Assembly (NCBI GenBank): GCA_950022295.1 | Contig: OX465598.1 | Coordinates: 113,381,001-113,445,000 of the forward strand | Direction of reading: 5' to 3' | From: Bromus sterilis | Lineage: Eukaryota > Streptophyta > Magnoliopsida > Poales > Poaceae | Length of the DNA: 64,000 nucleotides | Shown: in pieces, positions 45,852 through 58,299 of the stretch | Position numbering within the stretch: the first letter of the stretch is position 1 | How the letters are laid out: every line of letters begins with the position of its first letter | Translations under genes and position numbers: made by a program | The notes under the pieces: model-generated | Told to the model about the DNA's origin: nothing | The model's database searches: none | What the model saw: the letters and a program-made list of their open reading frames with translations, nothing else

Positions 45852-47488
45852 TGATACATCCAAAATGTGTCTATAATTTCTGCTTTCTCCATGCATCTTT
45901 TGTGTGATATTTCTATGATATTGATGCACTTCCATACACTTTTGATCATATTTGGACTAACCTATTAACTCAATGCACCCCAGTGTCAGTTCCTGGTTTC
46001 TGCTGTTTTTGTATTTCAGGTTTTCCCATTATTTAAAGTGCCAGAAAAAATCCGGGAAAAATATAGGAAAATTCAGCGTACCGGAAGCTTCGCAAACAGC
46101 CCGAGTGGGGCCAGAGGGGGGCCAGGGGTGGCCCAGGCGGCCACCTGGCGCGTCCACCCCCTAGGCCGCGCCAGGGGCGCCTCGGGCCCCTGCTCCACCT
46201 CTGGCTGCCCCCCTTCGCCTATTTATTCCCCGTGACGAGAAACCCTCGGGGACAGAACCCTTTTTTGCGATCTCTCCTTTGTTCCGCCGCCTCCGCGCTT
46301 CCAAGATCGGGAGCACCAGGAGACCTCTTCCCGGCACCCTGCCGGAGGGAGGAACCACCTCCGAGAGCTTCTCCACCACCATGGATGCTTCCCGGATGAA
46401 CCGTGAGTAGTCCACCTCGGACCACGGGTCTATGATTATTAGCTATGTGTTGTTCTCCTCCCCTCTTTGTTCTTCATGGTTTAGACCTCGTGAGCTGCCC
46501 TACATGATCGAGGCACATATGTAATCTTTCTGTTGTTGCTATGCTGAGTTTGCTGGGATCCGATGGATTATGAGACTATGTTCAGATTGTGTTTGACTAA
46601 TATATTTGATTCTCCTCTTTTATATTTATGTTCTTGAGTAATTCTTGCATGTTCTTCGTTGCTGTTTATTGCTTTGGCCAAGTAGTAGGTAGTGACTCCA
46701 AGAGGGAGCGTTATGCATGATTGTGGGTTCATGCCCCCTGATGACTAGCTTGAGTGACAGAAACATGAGTCTAGGGGATGTGATGTTGCCACAAGGGAGA
46801 AAACAACGGTGCTTGTACTTGTGGGTGCAAGGATTGTTTACTTTACGCAAAGTTCTTTAATGCAATTGTTTGTTGCTTTGAGTTTACACTTTGGGTGGGA
46901 TTCGCAACTTAATACCAGCGAGATGTTCGGGATAGATATCTCAAGGTGGATGATTAGTTGGTAGATGCAGATGGATTTCGGTCTACTTGGCGTACCGCCC
47001 AAGCTTTTGAGTCTCTTCCTTTCTTTATAGCATAGTTAGCATTGGTTTGCGCACATAATCCTGTCAATTTCCCAACTGTAATTTGTTTACCTCGCATGGC
47101 TATTTTCTCGTCTTTTGGGAGAGAGACATCACTAGTGAACATCATGGGATCCCGGTCCATATTTCCAATATTTTTTACACCCACTATTTATTTACTGCTT
47201 TATTTACCTTTCGTTGCTATCACTATCATTATTATCCCGTGTGTTTTATCCTTTGTAAACAACAAGGCCGGAGGGATTGATAACCTCTCTGAACTCGTTG
47301 GGAGCAAAGTTATCTGTTGTGTGTGCAGGTCCACGTCAACCGCCTAATTGCTGGCTCCGTTGTCACCTTCCTATCGTTGTTGGAGTCCTACTGGAGACAA
47401 ACCTTGGTATCTTCACCGAGGGAAATTTGCTGTTGTCTACATCTCAACCTTCCACTTTGGGTAACGAACGAGGGGCGAGAAGCCATCA
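45852..47488 (+). repeat. 3' LTR of the Athila-like element
   Basis: It runs from TGATACATCC to GAAGCCATCA, 1637 bp, and is preceded by the PPT AAGCTTGGGGATGT (45838-45851). The target duplication GGCAC follows. Confidence 0.92.
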
Positions 47489-47493
47489 GGCAC

Positions 47494-47712
47494 CGACGAG
47501 GAGGAGGAGGAGGAGCAGCCGCTGCGGGTGAGGAGGAGGAATGGGCCGCTCGGCGGTGGCACGTGCAGTGCACATGCCGCCGTGAAACTCGAGCCCAAGG
47601 GCGACGACGGCTTCGACGATGGCGCCGCTGGCGGGGCCGCTGGAGGAGGCGTCGGAGGAGGAGGCACGGAGCTCAACTTTGACCAGTTGTATTCTTTTTT
47701 TGCTTTTCAATA
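47494..47712 (+). pseudogene. 3' part of the Harbinger-carried gene, after the retrotransposon nest
   Basis: An acidic run (DEEEEEQPLRVRRR) begins directly at the retrotransposon's right target duplication. A Gly-rich tail (AAGGAAGGGVGGGG) and the end ELNFDQLYSFFAFQ follow before a stop at 47711-47713. The frame coming from the left part (...EFIVLDG at 21957-21976) enters the same frame when the insertion is taken out at the GGCAC duplication. That supports the two pieces being one ancient gene. Confidence 0.6.
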
Positions 47713-47950
47713 GTTTTTTTCAGTTTTTAAGTTGCTACTATGTAAAATTAGACCAAATAGTATGAATTAGACCGAATTTCGTTCAATTTGCGTCGTTTTT
47801 AACAAATTCACGCCGAACTTGAGGAGCCGCCTTGGGGCCGCGGTTGGGGGCCGCTCCCTCCCGAGCGTTTTCACCGCCCGAGCGCCCCCTAAGCGGCGCT
47901 AAAATAGCACTAAAAACCTGCTTGGGGCCGAATGGCTGGAGATGCTCTAA

Positions 47951-48077
47951 GATGGCACAAAAAGCGGTGAAAGCATCCAAAACAAATGCATAATGAAAAG
48001 TTTGGTGGTTCACAAGGATACAAAAGGCCCACATATAACCATATTATTAATGAAGCATGAAAAGACAGAGGACTACA
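47951..48077. other. Short low-copy segment between Harbinger element and next retrotransposon
   Basis: These bases continue at 57446, to the right of the retrotransposon 48083-57440. No coding signal was seen. The - strand could be a 3' untranslated region of the short frame noted at 57483-57566. Confidence 0.35.
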
Positions 48078-48082
48078 CCATG

Positions 48083-51000
48083 TGAAACGACCCAATTCAC
48101 ACCGAATTGAAGTCTCTGTGCTCAAGTGCCAGTCCCTGGATCGAACTCGCTGGCACACACAGTATTATAGATGTATATCAAAGTACAAGTGCATCATTAT
48201 TACAACGTATGATCCAGAGTAAACAAATAACAAGTTGCATAGCTCAAGGCTAGCTTATTCAATATAAATATAGCGGAAGCAAAAGAAAATAACGTGGAGT
48301 CCCATCAACAGCCACATGCGAACATGCTGAGTGTAGACTCGCAACCCCTAAACGCACCTTACTGATCGTCTGAAAATCCTGCAACACCGAAGGTTACAGC
48401 CCGACAACGGGTCAGTACATCTGATTTGTACGTCAAGTGACACGAAAAAGTTTATACAAAGGACCTACAACTACATGCAAGGTAAGTCAAAGGAAAGGCT
48501 TAAGGTTTAGTTTTGCAGAAAGCCAATTTTCTCCAAAACTAAACTAGTCAAAATTTTAAGTTGAACTTACTACTAAAGATTGAACTGGGCACACCAGTCT
48601 CAATCCACACCCTTTATTAATCTTGCCCACTCAAATTATTAAGGTGATTCATATGTCAAGATCCTCCAGTAACAGTAATTTCTAGTAGCTCAAGGATGTC
48701 CATAACCGGGGACACGGCTAATCATGATTAGTTTATACTCTGCAGAGGTTAGTACACTTTCCCCGCTGGACTCAACCCGAAGATTGAGACGAAGTCTTTC
48801 AGAAGAGGTCACCTACACCCAACGGCAAGCCGGTACACCTATCATATCTACATCTGCTAGCATTGCACGGGAGAGGCTTCCTACATCGTACTCAATTAAG
48901 CCAGAGCCCATATGGCCAGCGGCTGTACAGGTAAGCTTCTAGTCACCAAGTAAGTCTGATCTTTTTGAGCCTAGACGGCGCCCACCACGTCAGAGGGCTC
49001 ACCATGGCGTTTTCTCGACCACCAAACAAACCATTAGGGGTACAACCTGGTCTCGACCTTAGATAAGGCACGAGCCCCCAGGAAGCACTCCCTGCCCGTC
49101 CAGAAGTGATTTATATTTATTAAACAGTTGCTACACGAGTTATTAAATAGCTCACATGCACTCCATGAATTGCACAACCCAAACCACGTCTACAAAGCAT
49201 AGCAAAAAAGTAACAACATGGCTAGGTTGATCTACGGTAGACAAGTCAAAACATGTGGCTAACCTAACTGGTTTTGCAGCAACAGTATAATAAACTACCT
49301 ATCATGCAATAGAGTGATATTTCCTGACATAATGCATATAGAAAATATAGGTATGAGTATGGTCAAAGCATCACTTGCCTTATACATTCGATGAAGATCT
49401 TCGCTCTCACGTTCCAGTCAACTCTACTCGTCACACTCCGAGCAATCTATCGTCAACGAAAGAACTCAATAAGCAATCACACCACAAGGACAAAACATAA
49501 GATCAACAAAACAATCACTAAAATTTTAGCAACAAAACAAAAAGGTTTTGAAGTGCAAAGGTGTGGATGTGCTCGAAGGTGATCGGTGGAAGTGAACTAG
49601 AGAGAGTCAACGGATAAAGAGTTGTCGATACAAGATTATGATCAAGGCATTATGAATTCAAGGTAAAGATCATAGCAATATGAATGGTAAGTCGATATTG
49701 CCGATAAGATGCCTCATATGATCCAATATGCAAAAAGAATCACGTGAAACAGAATACTACAACGCAGGTCATAGCAATTGCAACATTGAATTGAATTTGA
49801 ATTTGAACAGATCAATAAACTTGTGAATTTTCATGTACACATGAAATGAACAGAAGGTACATGGAACGAGTGATCCAACGCAAAAAGAAACGGCGCAAAC
49901 GGGTGCACCGATAAAAAGTTACGGCTGCCGGAAGTCCAAATTTGGATCAGCTTGGGATCCAAATTTAAATACTTCAAACTTCTGTAACACTAGGTCTACT
50001 GGCTAGGAAATTTCTACACGGTCGCAACGCAACTGGAATCGCCCAATTCCGAGTTACGGTTAAAAAGTAGCCGCGAAAACGGTATCGGGTAAAAAAATGG
50101 GGTAACGGGGGGTTCTACTGTAAAAAGGACCCATACATAAATAAAAATTATACAAAAAACGTGATCGGGTCCCCGGGCGGTTTGGATCCAGATCTGGAAA
50201 AAAAATTCGAAACGTTTTTTCCTAAATTTTTTTCCTATCTTCTTCCTCACGCACGGGCTGGACACAGGGGCCATGGCTTCGGCCATGAGCTCCGGCCATG
50301 GAGCTCGGGCTGCGGCCGGCGGGGTGGCCGGCGGCCAGCGGCTGCTGCCGGCGCGGTGGAGGGCCGGCGACGGCGCGCGGCAGGGGGCGCAGCAGGCCGG
50401 CGGCGCACGGGGCGCACAGCCATGGCGCTGCGGCCATGGAGGCAGCGGCGGCCGGCCTACGGCGGCGGCGGGGCGCTCCGGGGGCGGCGCGGCTAGGGCG
50501 GCGGGGTGCTCCGGCGGGCACGGGGACGGCTAGGACGGCGCTCCGCGAAAAATTACCTCGAAAAAAATCGCGAAAAACGCACTCCGGCGATGCTCCGGCG
50601 AAAAATCCGGTGATGCTCCGACGATGACGTCGGCGGCGGCGGGTCCCACGGATTAGTTTAGAGCTAACCCTAAAAACGCTAACGAAAATAAACTTAGCGC
50701 TAATCGGGGCTATTTATAGCCAGCCCCTAATCTTTTTTTTTTGTAAATCCGAGATAAATACAAAATCGGTCTGCGAAAAAAAAAACAAAGCAGGCCCGTT
50801 AGGCCCAAAACAATATTAGAAAAATCACGGAAATTTATTTTAAAATTCCGTCTTCGCCAATATTTTTAAAATAATAAAATTGAATTTTTGGCTTGACCAA
50901 AATAATAAAATAAAATAAAAACTTTGCAAGTTATTTTTAAATATTTTTAAATACTTTTCTGGCATTTTAAAATACCGAAAACTCCAAAAATTGATTTAAA

Positions 51001-51470
51001 AACTTTTCCAGAGCCTAAATAAATTCCAAAAATAATTCTTAGAAAATATTTATAACTCCAAAGTAAAATTAAAAAGTCTCCCAAAAATATTTCAAACTAT
51101 TTTCCAACTATTTAAAAATGGGGATAAGTCCTTTTATATCCTTTCCAGCGAACTGCCATGTGTTGAAAAATGTTTCGAACATTCAAAAGAATTCCAATAA
51201 AGATTTAAAAACCTTTTCCAAACTTTTAATAAGTCGAAGGAGTCATATTACCTTCTCTCATTTGATTTTTTTGGTTTTGTTTTTAAACAATAAATTCCAA
51301 AACACCAACGGTGATTATTAGGGAAAGTCATTTTATTCCCTCTCGTTTTAATATTCAATAAACTCCAAAAAGTTTTAAATCCCAGAGAAAATCAAACACA
51401 TCAAGCAAACAATCATTATCTATTTAATTTTATTAACATTCCAAAATTCGAAGAATTTTGGGATGTTACA
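48083..51470 (-). repeat. 3' LTR (element orientation) of the gag-only element
   Basis: It runs from TGAAACGACC to GGATGTTACA on +. It includes a GC-rich block (50260-50640) with compositional ORFs and an AT-rich tail (50700-51470). The polypurine tract is AAGGTTGGTAGTG on - at 51471-51483. Confidence 0.92.
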
Positions 51471-52999
51471 CACTACCAACCTTAAAAGGAATCTCGTCCT
51501 CGAGATTCGAAAAGGCTAGAAAGAGAAAGGTTAGGGTTCGGGTCTTCAGGACAGTCAATCGATCCTCCGACGGTCCAGGGTGCTACCACCCTTAAAAGGA
51601 ATGCGACTTGGTCTTCAAAAGCTTGCTCCCTCAGCGAGCTCCTCACACATAATCTTCATACTCCATTGGGGCATGGAATTCTTCATCACAAGTGTGGGCT
51701 TCCAGTATCTTAATCCATCGATGACATTTTCGTAAAGATTTCACCTTCGGTCTTTGAGGTTTCACGAATTACTCCTTTGAGGTTTCCATTCCATAGCAAG
51801 AGAGTGGTCTTCCAAGTACCGAGACTTCATGGATGACAGGTCAGACGCCAATACTAAACAACTATCGACTTTCTCATGGTGGTCATCAAGAATATTATAG
51901 CGGGATACTTGCAGCAAATGGTCTTGGTCCATACTCACCGTATAACACAAACGATAAACTTCTACTGGGGTCACACATCGTACCATTCTATGGTTCCGGC
52001 TTAACATCGTCGTCTCTCTGCTATAGGTGAGTCACTCAAGATTTACTATCCCGCATAGAAAGAGCGAATAATAAGGGTAGTCGTCATGGGGGCCAATCCA
52101 TTCCGCACCCATATCATTACCTTGTATATGGTTTAGTGAATCTCGCAATCTAACACTCGGTCATTCTCACAAGCATTGCAGAAGTCCTCCTTATCTTGAA
52201 CTGGGTCCAGATAAATCCATGGTTCCGCAAGCCAACCAAAACATCTATCGTTTCCTTACAACTCTCAGGTTTTCGCAAACTGCTATAAACGTGTACTGGT
52301 GGACTACAACTTTCTCCAGAGTTCTTCCTTCAGCAAGATTGTGCTTGCTTGTTGTAAGATCCGGGCACAAGGGGTTTACTTTGAACTCACCATTAACTTG
52401 CATCCATCTTTATCCTCGTCTTGACATTAGCAGCAATTGTAGTGGCTTCTTCAGTGTAGGGTTTGAGGTGAGAGGGAATAGAATGTAGATAGCGAGGTAG
52501 AGAGAGATAGGGAGAGATACCCATACAAACATCACACTAGTTTTGAAACATAATTTTTGATGTGTAGCTGTCGGTAAAGCAAGAAATGACAGCTCACAGA
52601 ACGATCTAACGGTAGAAACTTGAATCTTCAGGTCTTCAAGTCTTCAAGTCTTCAATGACGGTAGCTTCAGTTTTGAAAAGTCGAAATAATCTTCATATCG
52701 TTGGGTCACTTGCCAACTTATTCTTCTTGTTGATGTGCCTTCTTCAGTCTCGAAGCATGCTAAATAGATGAGGGGTCTAATGAAACGTAAACTTATTCTA
52801 CTCGCATAGAAGAAACACAAAGGGCCACACACAACATCAATCAAAACAAGACATAACAGGGTCAAAGGGTACAAGACAAAACTTAACAAAACAAGCAGAC
52901 ATAAAACATCTAGTCAATCCATAGCAAACATGCATCGATACACATCTCCAGCTAACATTAAAAAGGTAGCACTTGTTGCGTCACAATGAAAAGTTGACA

Positions 53000-53437
53000 C
53001 TAAGCGGGGTAATGATCAGTTCCTTCACACGCAAAACATGTGACTTGTGCAGTGGGGCATTCTTCACCCAAGTGAATTTCCTCACAATGGGGACATCCAT
53101 CTTGGTGTCCTTCATAGGAGTGCCCTGTTTCTCCGCAAATTGTACAGGCACGGATCCTCTTAAGGGTTACCGTCCTTTGCGTCGGGGTGACAAGGCGGGA
53201 TCCCAACAAAATCTTAGTGAACTCCTTCCAAGTAATTTTCCTTCGTGACTCGCCAATTGCTTGGTGCATTCTCCACCAAGTAGCAGCCTCTTCTACCAAG
53301 TACTTAATAGCATAGGCGACCATGTCCTCACTTCCAACCTTGTTTATCAGCATGTGCTCCTCCATTTTACGAATCCACTGCTCCACCTTCAGTCTCGACA
53401 TCTCCCCAGAAAAGGCGAGTCCTACTTCATACTCCAT
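53000..53437 (-). pseudogene. gag fragment with zinc knuckles, ended by TAG inside the last knuckle
   Basis: The 145-residue frame has a capsid-like part (VEQWIRKMEEHMLINKVGSE, then YLVEEAATWWRMHQAIGESR, ITWKEFTKIL). Cysteine motifs follow: CTICGETGHSYEGH (CX2CX4HX4H rather than CCHC), CPHCEEIHLGEEC, and CFACEGTDHYPA, cut by TAG at 53000-53002. The codon just after the stop is TGT (Cys), at the spacing of a knuckle's last cysteine. The next bases were not followed to a second stop. Nucleic-acid binding for RNA packaging is the known role of such knuckles. The start MEYEVGLAFSGEMS lies 600 bp from the PBS. Confidence 0.7.
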
Positions 53438-54029
53438 CTATTAAGCCCATATGACAAAGGTTAGGGCAAAACTATAACACCGACCAGAAACAAACTAAGA
53501 TAACACCAAGCATATGCACTCAAACAAGAAAGCGGCAAAAACATCTACGTTCGCAGTAACACATAACAACAAACAATACAGTCACAACAGTCAAAACACG
53601 CAGACAACTCCTAAGGTAAGGTCATATGTACAAGACATACGATCTCATCATGCTACGCGAAATTCGTTCATCTAACTTCACATAAAAGGTGGTGGTCTGA
53701 CTCTAAGCTTCATCCTTCTCAGCTAAGCTGATCTTAAAGGTTCCTCTCACAGTGTCAAACTTATTGATCACCGTAGTTTATTCCTTCTAGTTCCGATAAT
53801 CATAACTCCAATTGATCCCCGAGGTTGATGATGTTCTTCTCAAATGACTTGTCTTCAGGGGTAAGCAACTCAGAGGGGTATTCAGTAAAACAAGACGAGA
53901 AGTTTTAGAAGATGAATAATAGATGAGAAATACTAGTGAGAGAGTAAGTAATCAAAGAGTGATAAAATATTTTTGTTCCTATGGCTTTTCTATCCATTTT
54001 CTAGGGTCACGTCCTACAGTCAACACACT

Positions 54030-54041
54030 GCTCTGATACCA
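54030..54041 (-). other. Primer binding site, initiator tRNA-Met
   Basis: GCTCTGATACCA on + reads TGGTATCAGAGC on -, two bases inside the right LTR. Confidence 0.9.
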
Positions 54042-54043
54042 TC

Positions 54044-57000
54044 TGAAACGACCCAATTCACACCGAATTGAAGTCTCTGTGCTCAAGTGCCAGTCCCTGG
54101 ATCGAACTCGCTGGCACACACAGTATTATAGATGTATATCAAAGTACAAGTGCATCATTATTACAACGTATGATCCAGAGTAAACAAATAACAAGTTGCA
54201 TAGCTCAAGGCTAGCTTATTCAATATAAATATAGCGGAAGAAAAATCAAATAATGTGGAGTCCCATCAACAGCCACATGCAAAAATGCTGAGTGTAGACT
54301 CGCAACCCCTAAACGCACCTTACTGATCGTTTGAAAATCCTGCAACACCGAAGGTTACAGCCCGACAACGGGTCAGTACATCTGATTTGTACGGCAAGTG
54401 ACACGAAAAAGTTTATACAAAGGACCTACAACTACATGCAAGTTAAGTCAAAGGAAAGGCTTAAGGTTTAGTTTTGCAGAAAGCCAATTTTCTCCTAAAC
54501 TAAACTAGTCAAAATTTTAAGTTGAACTTACTACTAAAGATTGAACTGGGCACACCAGTCTCAATCCACACCCTTTATTAATCTTGCCCACTCAAATTAT
54601 TAAGGTGATTCATATGTCAAGATCCTCCAGTAACAGTAATGACTAGTAGCTCAAGGATGTCCATAACCGGGGACACGGCTAATCATGATTAGTTTATACT
54701 CTGCAGAGGTTAGTACACTTTCCCCGCTGGACTCAACCCGAAGATTGAGACGAAGTCTTTCAGAAGAGGTCACCTACACCCAACGGCAAGCCGGTACACC
54801 TATCATATCTACATCTGCTAGCATTGCACGGGAGAGGCTTCCTACATCGTACTCAACTAAGCCAGAGCCCATATGGCCAGCGGCTGTACAGGTAAGCTTC
54901 TAGTCACCAAGTAAGTCTGATCTTTTTGAGCCTAGACGGCGCCCACCACGTCAGAGGGCTCACCATGACGTTTTCTCGACCACCAAACAAACCATTAGGG
55001 GTACAACCTGGTCTCGACCTTAGATAAGGAACGAGCCCCCAGGAAGCACTCCCTGCCCGTCCAGAAGTGATTTATATTTATTAAACAGTTGCTACACGAG
55101 TTATTAAATAGCTCACATGCACTCCATGAATTGCACAACCCAAACCACGTCTACAAAGCATAGCAATAAAGTAACAACACGGCTAGGTTGATCTACGGTA
55201 GACAAGTCAAAACATGTGGCTAACCTAACTGGTTTTGCAGCAACAGTATAATAAACTACCTATCATGCAATAGAGTGATATTTCCTGACATAATGCATAT
55301 AGAAAATATAGGTATGAGTATGGTCAAAGCATCACTTGCCTTATACATTCGATGAAGATCTTCGCTCTCACGTTCCAGTCAACTCTACTCGTCACTCTCC
55401 GAGCAATCTATCGTCAACGAAAGAACTCAATAAGCAATCACACCACAAGGACAAAACATAAGATCAACAAAACAATCACTAAAATTTTAGCAACAAAACA
55501 AAAAGGTTTTGAAGTGCAAAGGTGTGGATGTGCTCGAAGGTGATCGGTGGAAGTGAACTAGAGAGAGTCAACGGATAAAGAGTTGTCGATACAAGATTAT
55601 GATCAAGGCATTATGAATTCAAGGTAAAGATCATAGCAATATGAATGGTAAGTCGATATTGCCGATAAGATGCCTCATATGATCCAATATGCAAAAAGAA
55701 TCACGTGAAACAGAATACTACAACGCAGGTCATAGCAATTGCAACATTGAATTGAATTTGAATTTGAACATATCAATAAACTTGTGAATTTTCATGTACA
55801 CATGAAATGAACAGAAGGTACATGGAACGAGTGATCCAACGCAAAAAGAAACGGCGCAAACGGGTGCACCGATAAAAAGTTACGGCTGCCGGAAGTCCAA
55901 ATTTGGATCAGCTTGGGATCCAAATTTAAATACTTCAAACTTCTGTAACACTAGGTCTACTGGCTAGGAAATTTCTACACGGTCGCAACGCAACTGGAAT
56001 CTCCCAAGTCCGAGTTATGGTTAAAAAGTAGCCGCGAAAACGGTATCGGGTGAAAAACTGGGGTAACGGGGGGTTCTACTGTAAAAAGGACCCATACATA
56101 AATAAAAATTATACAAAAAACGCGATCAGGTCCCCGGGCGGTTTGGATCCAGATCTGGAAAAAAAATCGAAATGTTTTTTCCTAAAAAAAAATTCCTATC
56201 TTCTTCCTCACGCACGGGCTGGACACAGGGGCCATGGCTTCGTCCATGAGCTCCGGCCATGGAGCTCGGGCTCCGGCCGGCGGGGTGGCCGGCGGCCAGC
56301 GGCTGCGGACGGCGCGGCGGAGGGCCGGCGGCGGCGCGCGGCAGGGGGCGCGGCAGGCCGGCGGCGCACGGGGCGCACGGCCATGGCGCTGCGGCCATGG
56401 AGGCAGCGGCGGCCGGCCTACGGCGGCAGCGGCGGCGGGGCGCTCCGGGGGCGGCGCGGCTAGGGTGGCGGTGTGCTCCGTCGGGCACGGGGATGGCTAG
56501 GACGGCGCTCCGCAAAAAATTACCTCGAAAAAAAACGCGAAAAACGCACTCCGGCGATGCTCCGGCGAAAAATCCGGTGATGCTCCCGCGATGACGTCGG
56601 CGGCGGCGGGTCCCGCGGATTAGTTTAGAGCTAACCCCAAAAACGCTAACGAAAATAAACTTAGCCCTCATCGGGGCTATTTATAGCCAGCCCCTAATCT
56701 CTTTTTTTTTGTAAATCCGAGATAAATACAAAATCGGTCTGCGAAAAAAAAAACGAGAGCAGGCCCGTTAGGCCCAAAACAATATTAGAAAAATCACGGA
56801 AATTTATTTTAAAATTCCGACTTCGCCAATATTTTTAAAATAATAAAATTGAATTTTTGGCTTGACCAAAATAATAAAATAAAATAAAAACTTTGCAACT
56901 TATTTTTAAATATTTTTAAATACTTTTCTGGCATTTTAAAAATACCGAAAACTCCGAAAATTGATTTAAAAACTTTTCCAGAGCCTAAATAAATTCCAAA

Positions 57001-57440
57001 AATAATTTTTAGAAAATATTTATAACTCCAAAGTAAAATTAAAAAGTCTCCCAAAAATATTTTAAACTATTTTCCAACAATTTAAAAATGGGGATAAGTC
57101 CTTTTATATCCTCTCCAGCGAACTGCCATGTGTTGAAAAATGTTTCGAACATTCAAAAGAATTCCAATAAAGATTTAAAAACCTTTTCCAAACTTTTAAT
57201 AAGTCGAAGGAGTCATATTACCTTCTCTCATTTGATTTTGTTGGTTTTGTTTTTAAATAATAAATTCCAAAACACCAACGGTGAATATTAGGGAAAGTCA
57301 TTTTATTCCCTCTCGTTTTAATATTCAATAAACTCCAAAAAGTTTTAAATCCCAGAGAAAATCAAACACATCAAGAAAACAATCATTATCTATTTAATTT
57401 TATTAACATTCCAAAATTCGAAGAATTTTGGGATGTTACA
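54044..57440 (-). repeat. 5' LTR (element orientation) of the gag-only element
   Basis: It is co-linear with 48083-51470, 3397 bp, and followed by target duplication CCATG. The ORFs inside (for example in 56050-56671) are compositional. Confidence 0.92.
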
Positions 57441-57445
57441 CCATG

Positions 57446-58299
57446 GTGAGCAGCGGCACGCGCTTGAACGGCGGGAGAGCGGCTTGCTAGTTGGTGTCAT
57501 AGAGGCCGTCGTCGAAGCTGTACCGATCGTGGTCGGCGTTGCCTTCATTCCGGCCATGGTGTAGGTTCATCATCACGAATCACCATATCTTGTCACTAGG
57601 GGCCTATTTGGAGGCATCTCTCCTGCTCTTCACACTTTGGTGACACCTTGATACATACCCACAGATCATCGCCGATTCACCAAAGCTCGCTGTTGATCTG
57701 AGCTACTTCAGGTCGAGGCCAAGACTGCCATGTCGCTTCTACGGGTCGCGCCAAGAGGAATGAACCACATGACTCATGAGAAGCGGAAAGGTGAAGCAAC
57801 AAATAGCACCAAGAAGAAAGAACCAAGCAGGCTGGGCTAAATGGTAGGAAAACAAATCACAATCGAAAACAAGGAAACCCCATAAATCGAATGGAGGCAA
57901 ATAAGATATAGGAAGAAGAACACAACAAAGAGGAAGGAATCATTCAAAAATTTATAAACGGGAAAATAGCATAACACACAAATCTGGCAAAAAAGAAAGG
58001 GAAGGGAAATGGGAGCAGGAAGAAGTTGTGAGAAGGATGACTTGGTCGCCAAAAAGCGAGGATCAGGATGGGCGAGCACGAACATGAGGTGAGGGGGGAA
58101 TGACATGCGGGAATAAACGACCATAGAAAGGGGATATGAGAGATTGGGAGCATGTGGAGGATGGGAAGCAACACGATGGCATGGCCCATTGTGTCCCTCC
58201 CTCATATCACGTCGTTCGTCCACTCTTACGCACAGGGGAGCACCAGTGTGATGTGTCCATAGTGCAGGACGGGGATGATGAGGGCCATGATAGAGAGAG
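57446..58299. other. Unassigned, possibly low-copy segment
   Basis: It is the continuation of 47951-48077 after removal of the retrotransposon. The only coding-like patch is on -, near 57483-57566: a short open stretch ending GRNEGNADHDRYSFDDGLYDTN and a stop, GC-rich and with coding-like composition. It could be a gene's last exon, but no upstream exon was found. The remaining AT-rich sequence shows no repeat signature I recognise. Confidence 0.3.

Larger units (their letters stand above)
21979..47488 (+). mobile_element. Athila-like gypsy element with gag and protease, its 5' LTR split by nested elements
   Basis: Target duplication GGCAC flanks it (21974-21978 and 47489-47493). The 5' LTR is in two pieces (21979-23430 and 40552-40729), separated by a chromovirus-type solo LTR with its own insertion. 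PBS lies at 40741, gag-protease at 40894-42953, a non-coding region to 45836, PPT before 45852 and the 3' LTR at 45852-47488. Without nested DNA it is about 8.4 kb. Reverse transcriptase and integrase are absent, so it is non-autonomous. It is a relative of the 7045-14307 element, with shared non-coding sequence but different LTR ends (GCCATCA against TAACATCA). Confidence 0.9.
20413..47947 (+). mobile_element. PIF/Harbinger-like DNA transposon (about 2.0 kb) split by 25.5 kb of nested retrotransposons
   Basis: The left TIR GAGCATCTTCAGCC (20413-20426) and right TIR GGCTGGAGATGCTC (47934-47947) are inverted copies with one mismatch. Both are flanked by TAA (20410-20412 and 47948-47950), the 3-bp target typical of Harbinger elements. 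Element sequence occupies 20413-21978 and 47494-47947. The piece between is one retrotransposon insertion with TSD GGCAC and further nested insertions. No Harbinger transposase or Myb-like frame is seen. Instead an unrecognised GC-rich gene (from 20947) fills the element, so it looks like a non-autonomous carrier. Confidence 0.82.
48083..57440 (-). mobile_element. Non-autonomous gypsy-type element with gag only
   Basis: A perfect target duplication CCATG (48078-48082 and 57441-57445) flanks LTRs of 3388 and 3397 bp that look nearly identical by eye. On - the order is LTR (54044-57440), PBS for initiator tRNA-Met, a leader of about 600 bp, a short gag (53000-53437), about 1.5 kb without supported ORF (51471-52999), and LTR (48083-51470). 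No protease, polymerase or integrase is found. High LTR similarity and an intact target duplication suggest recent movement driven by another element. Confidence 0.9.

Noticed and set aside
50161..50627. GC-rich ORFs repeated at 56050-56671
   Set aside because: Inside the paired LTRs of the gag-only element; Ala/Gly/Arg repeats from a GC-rich leader.
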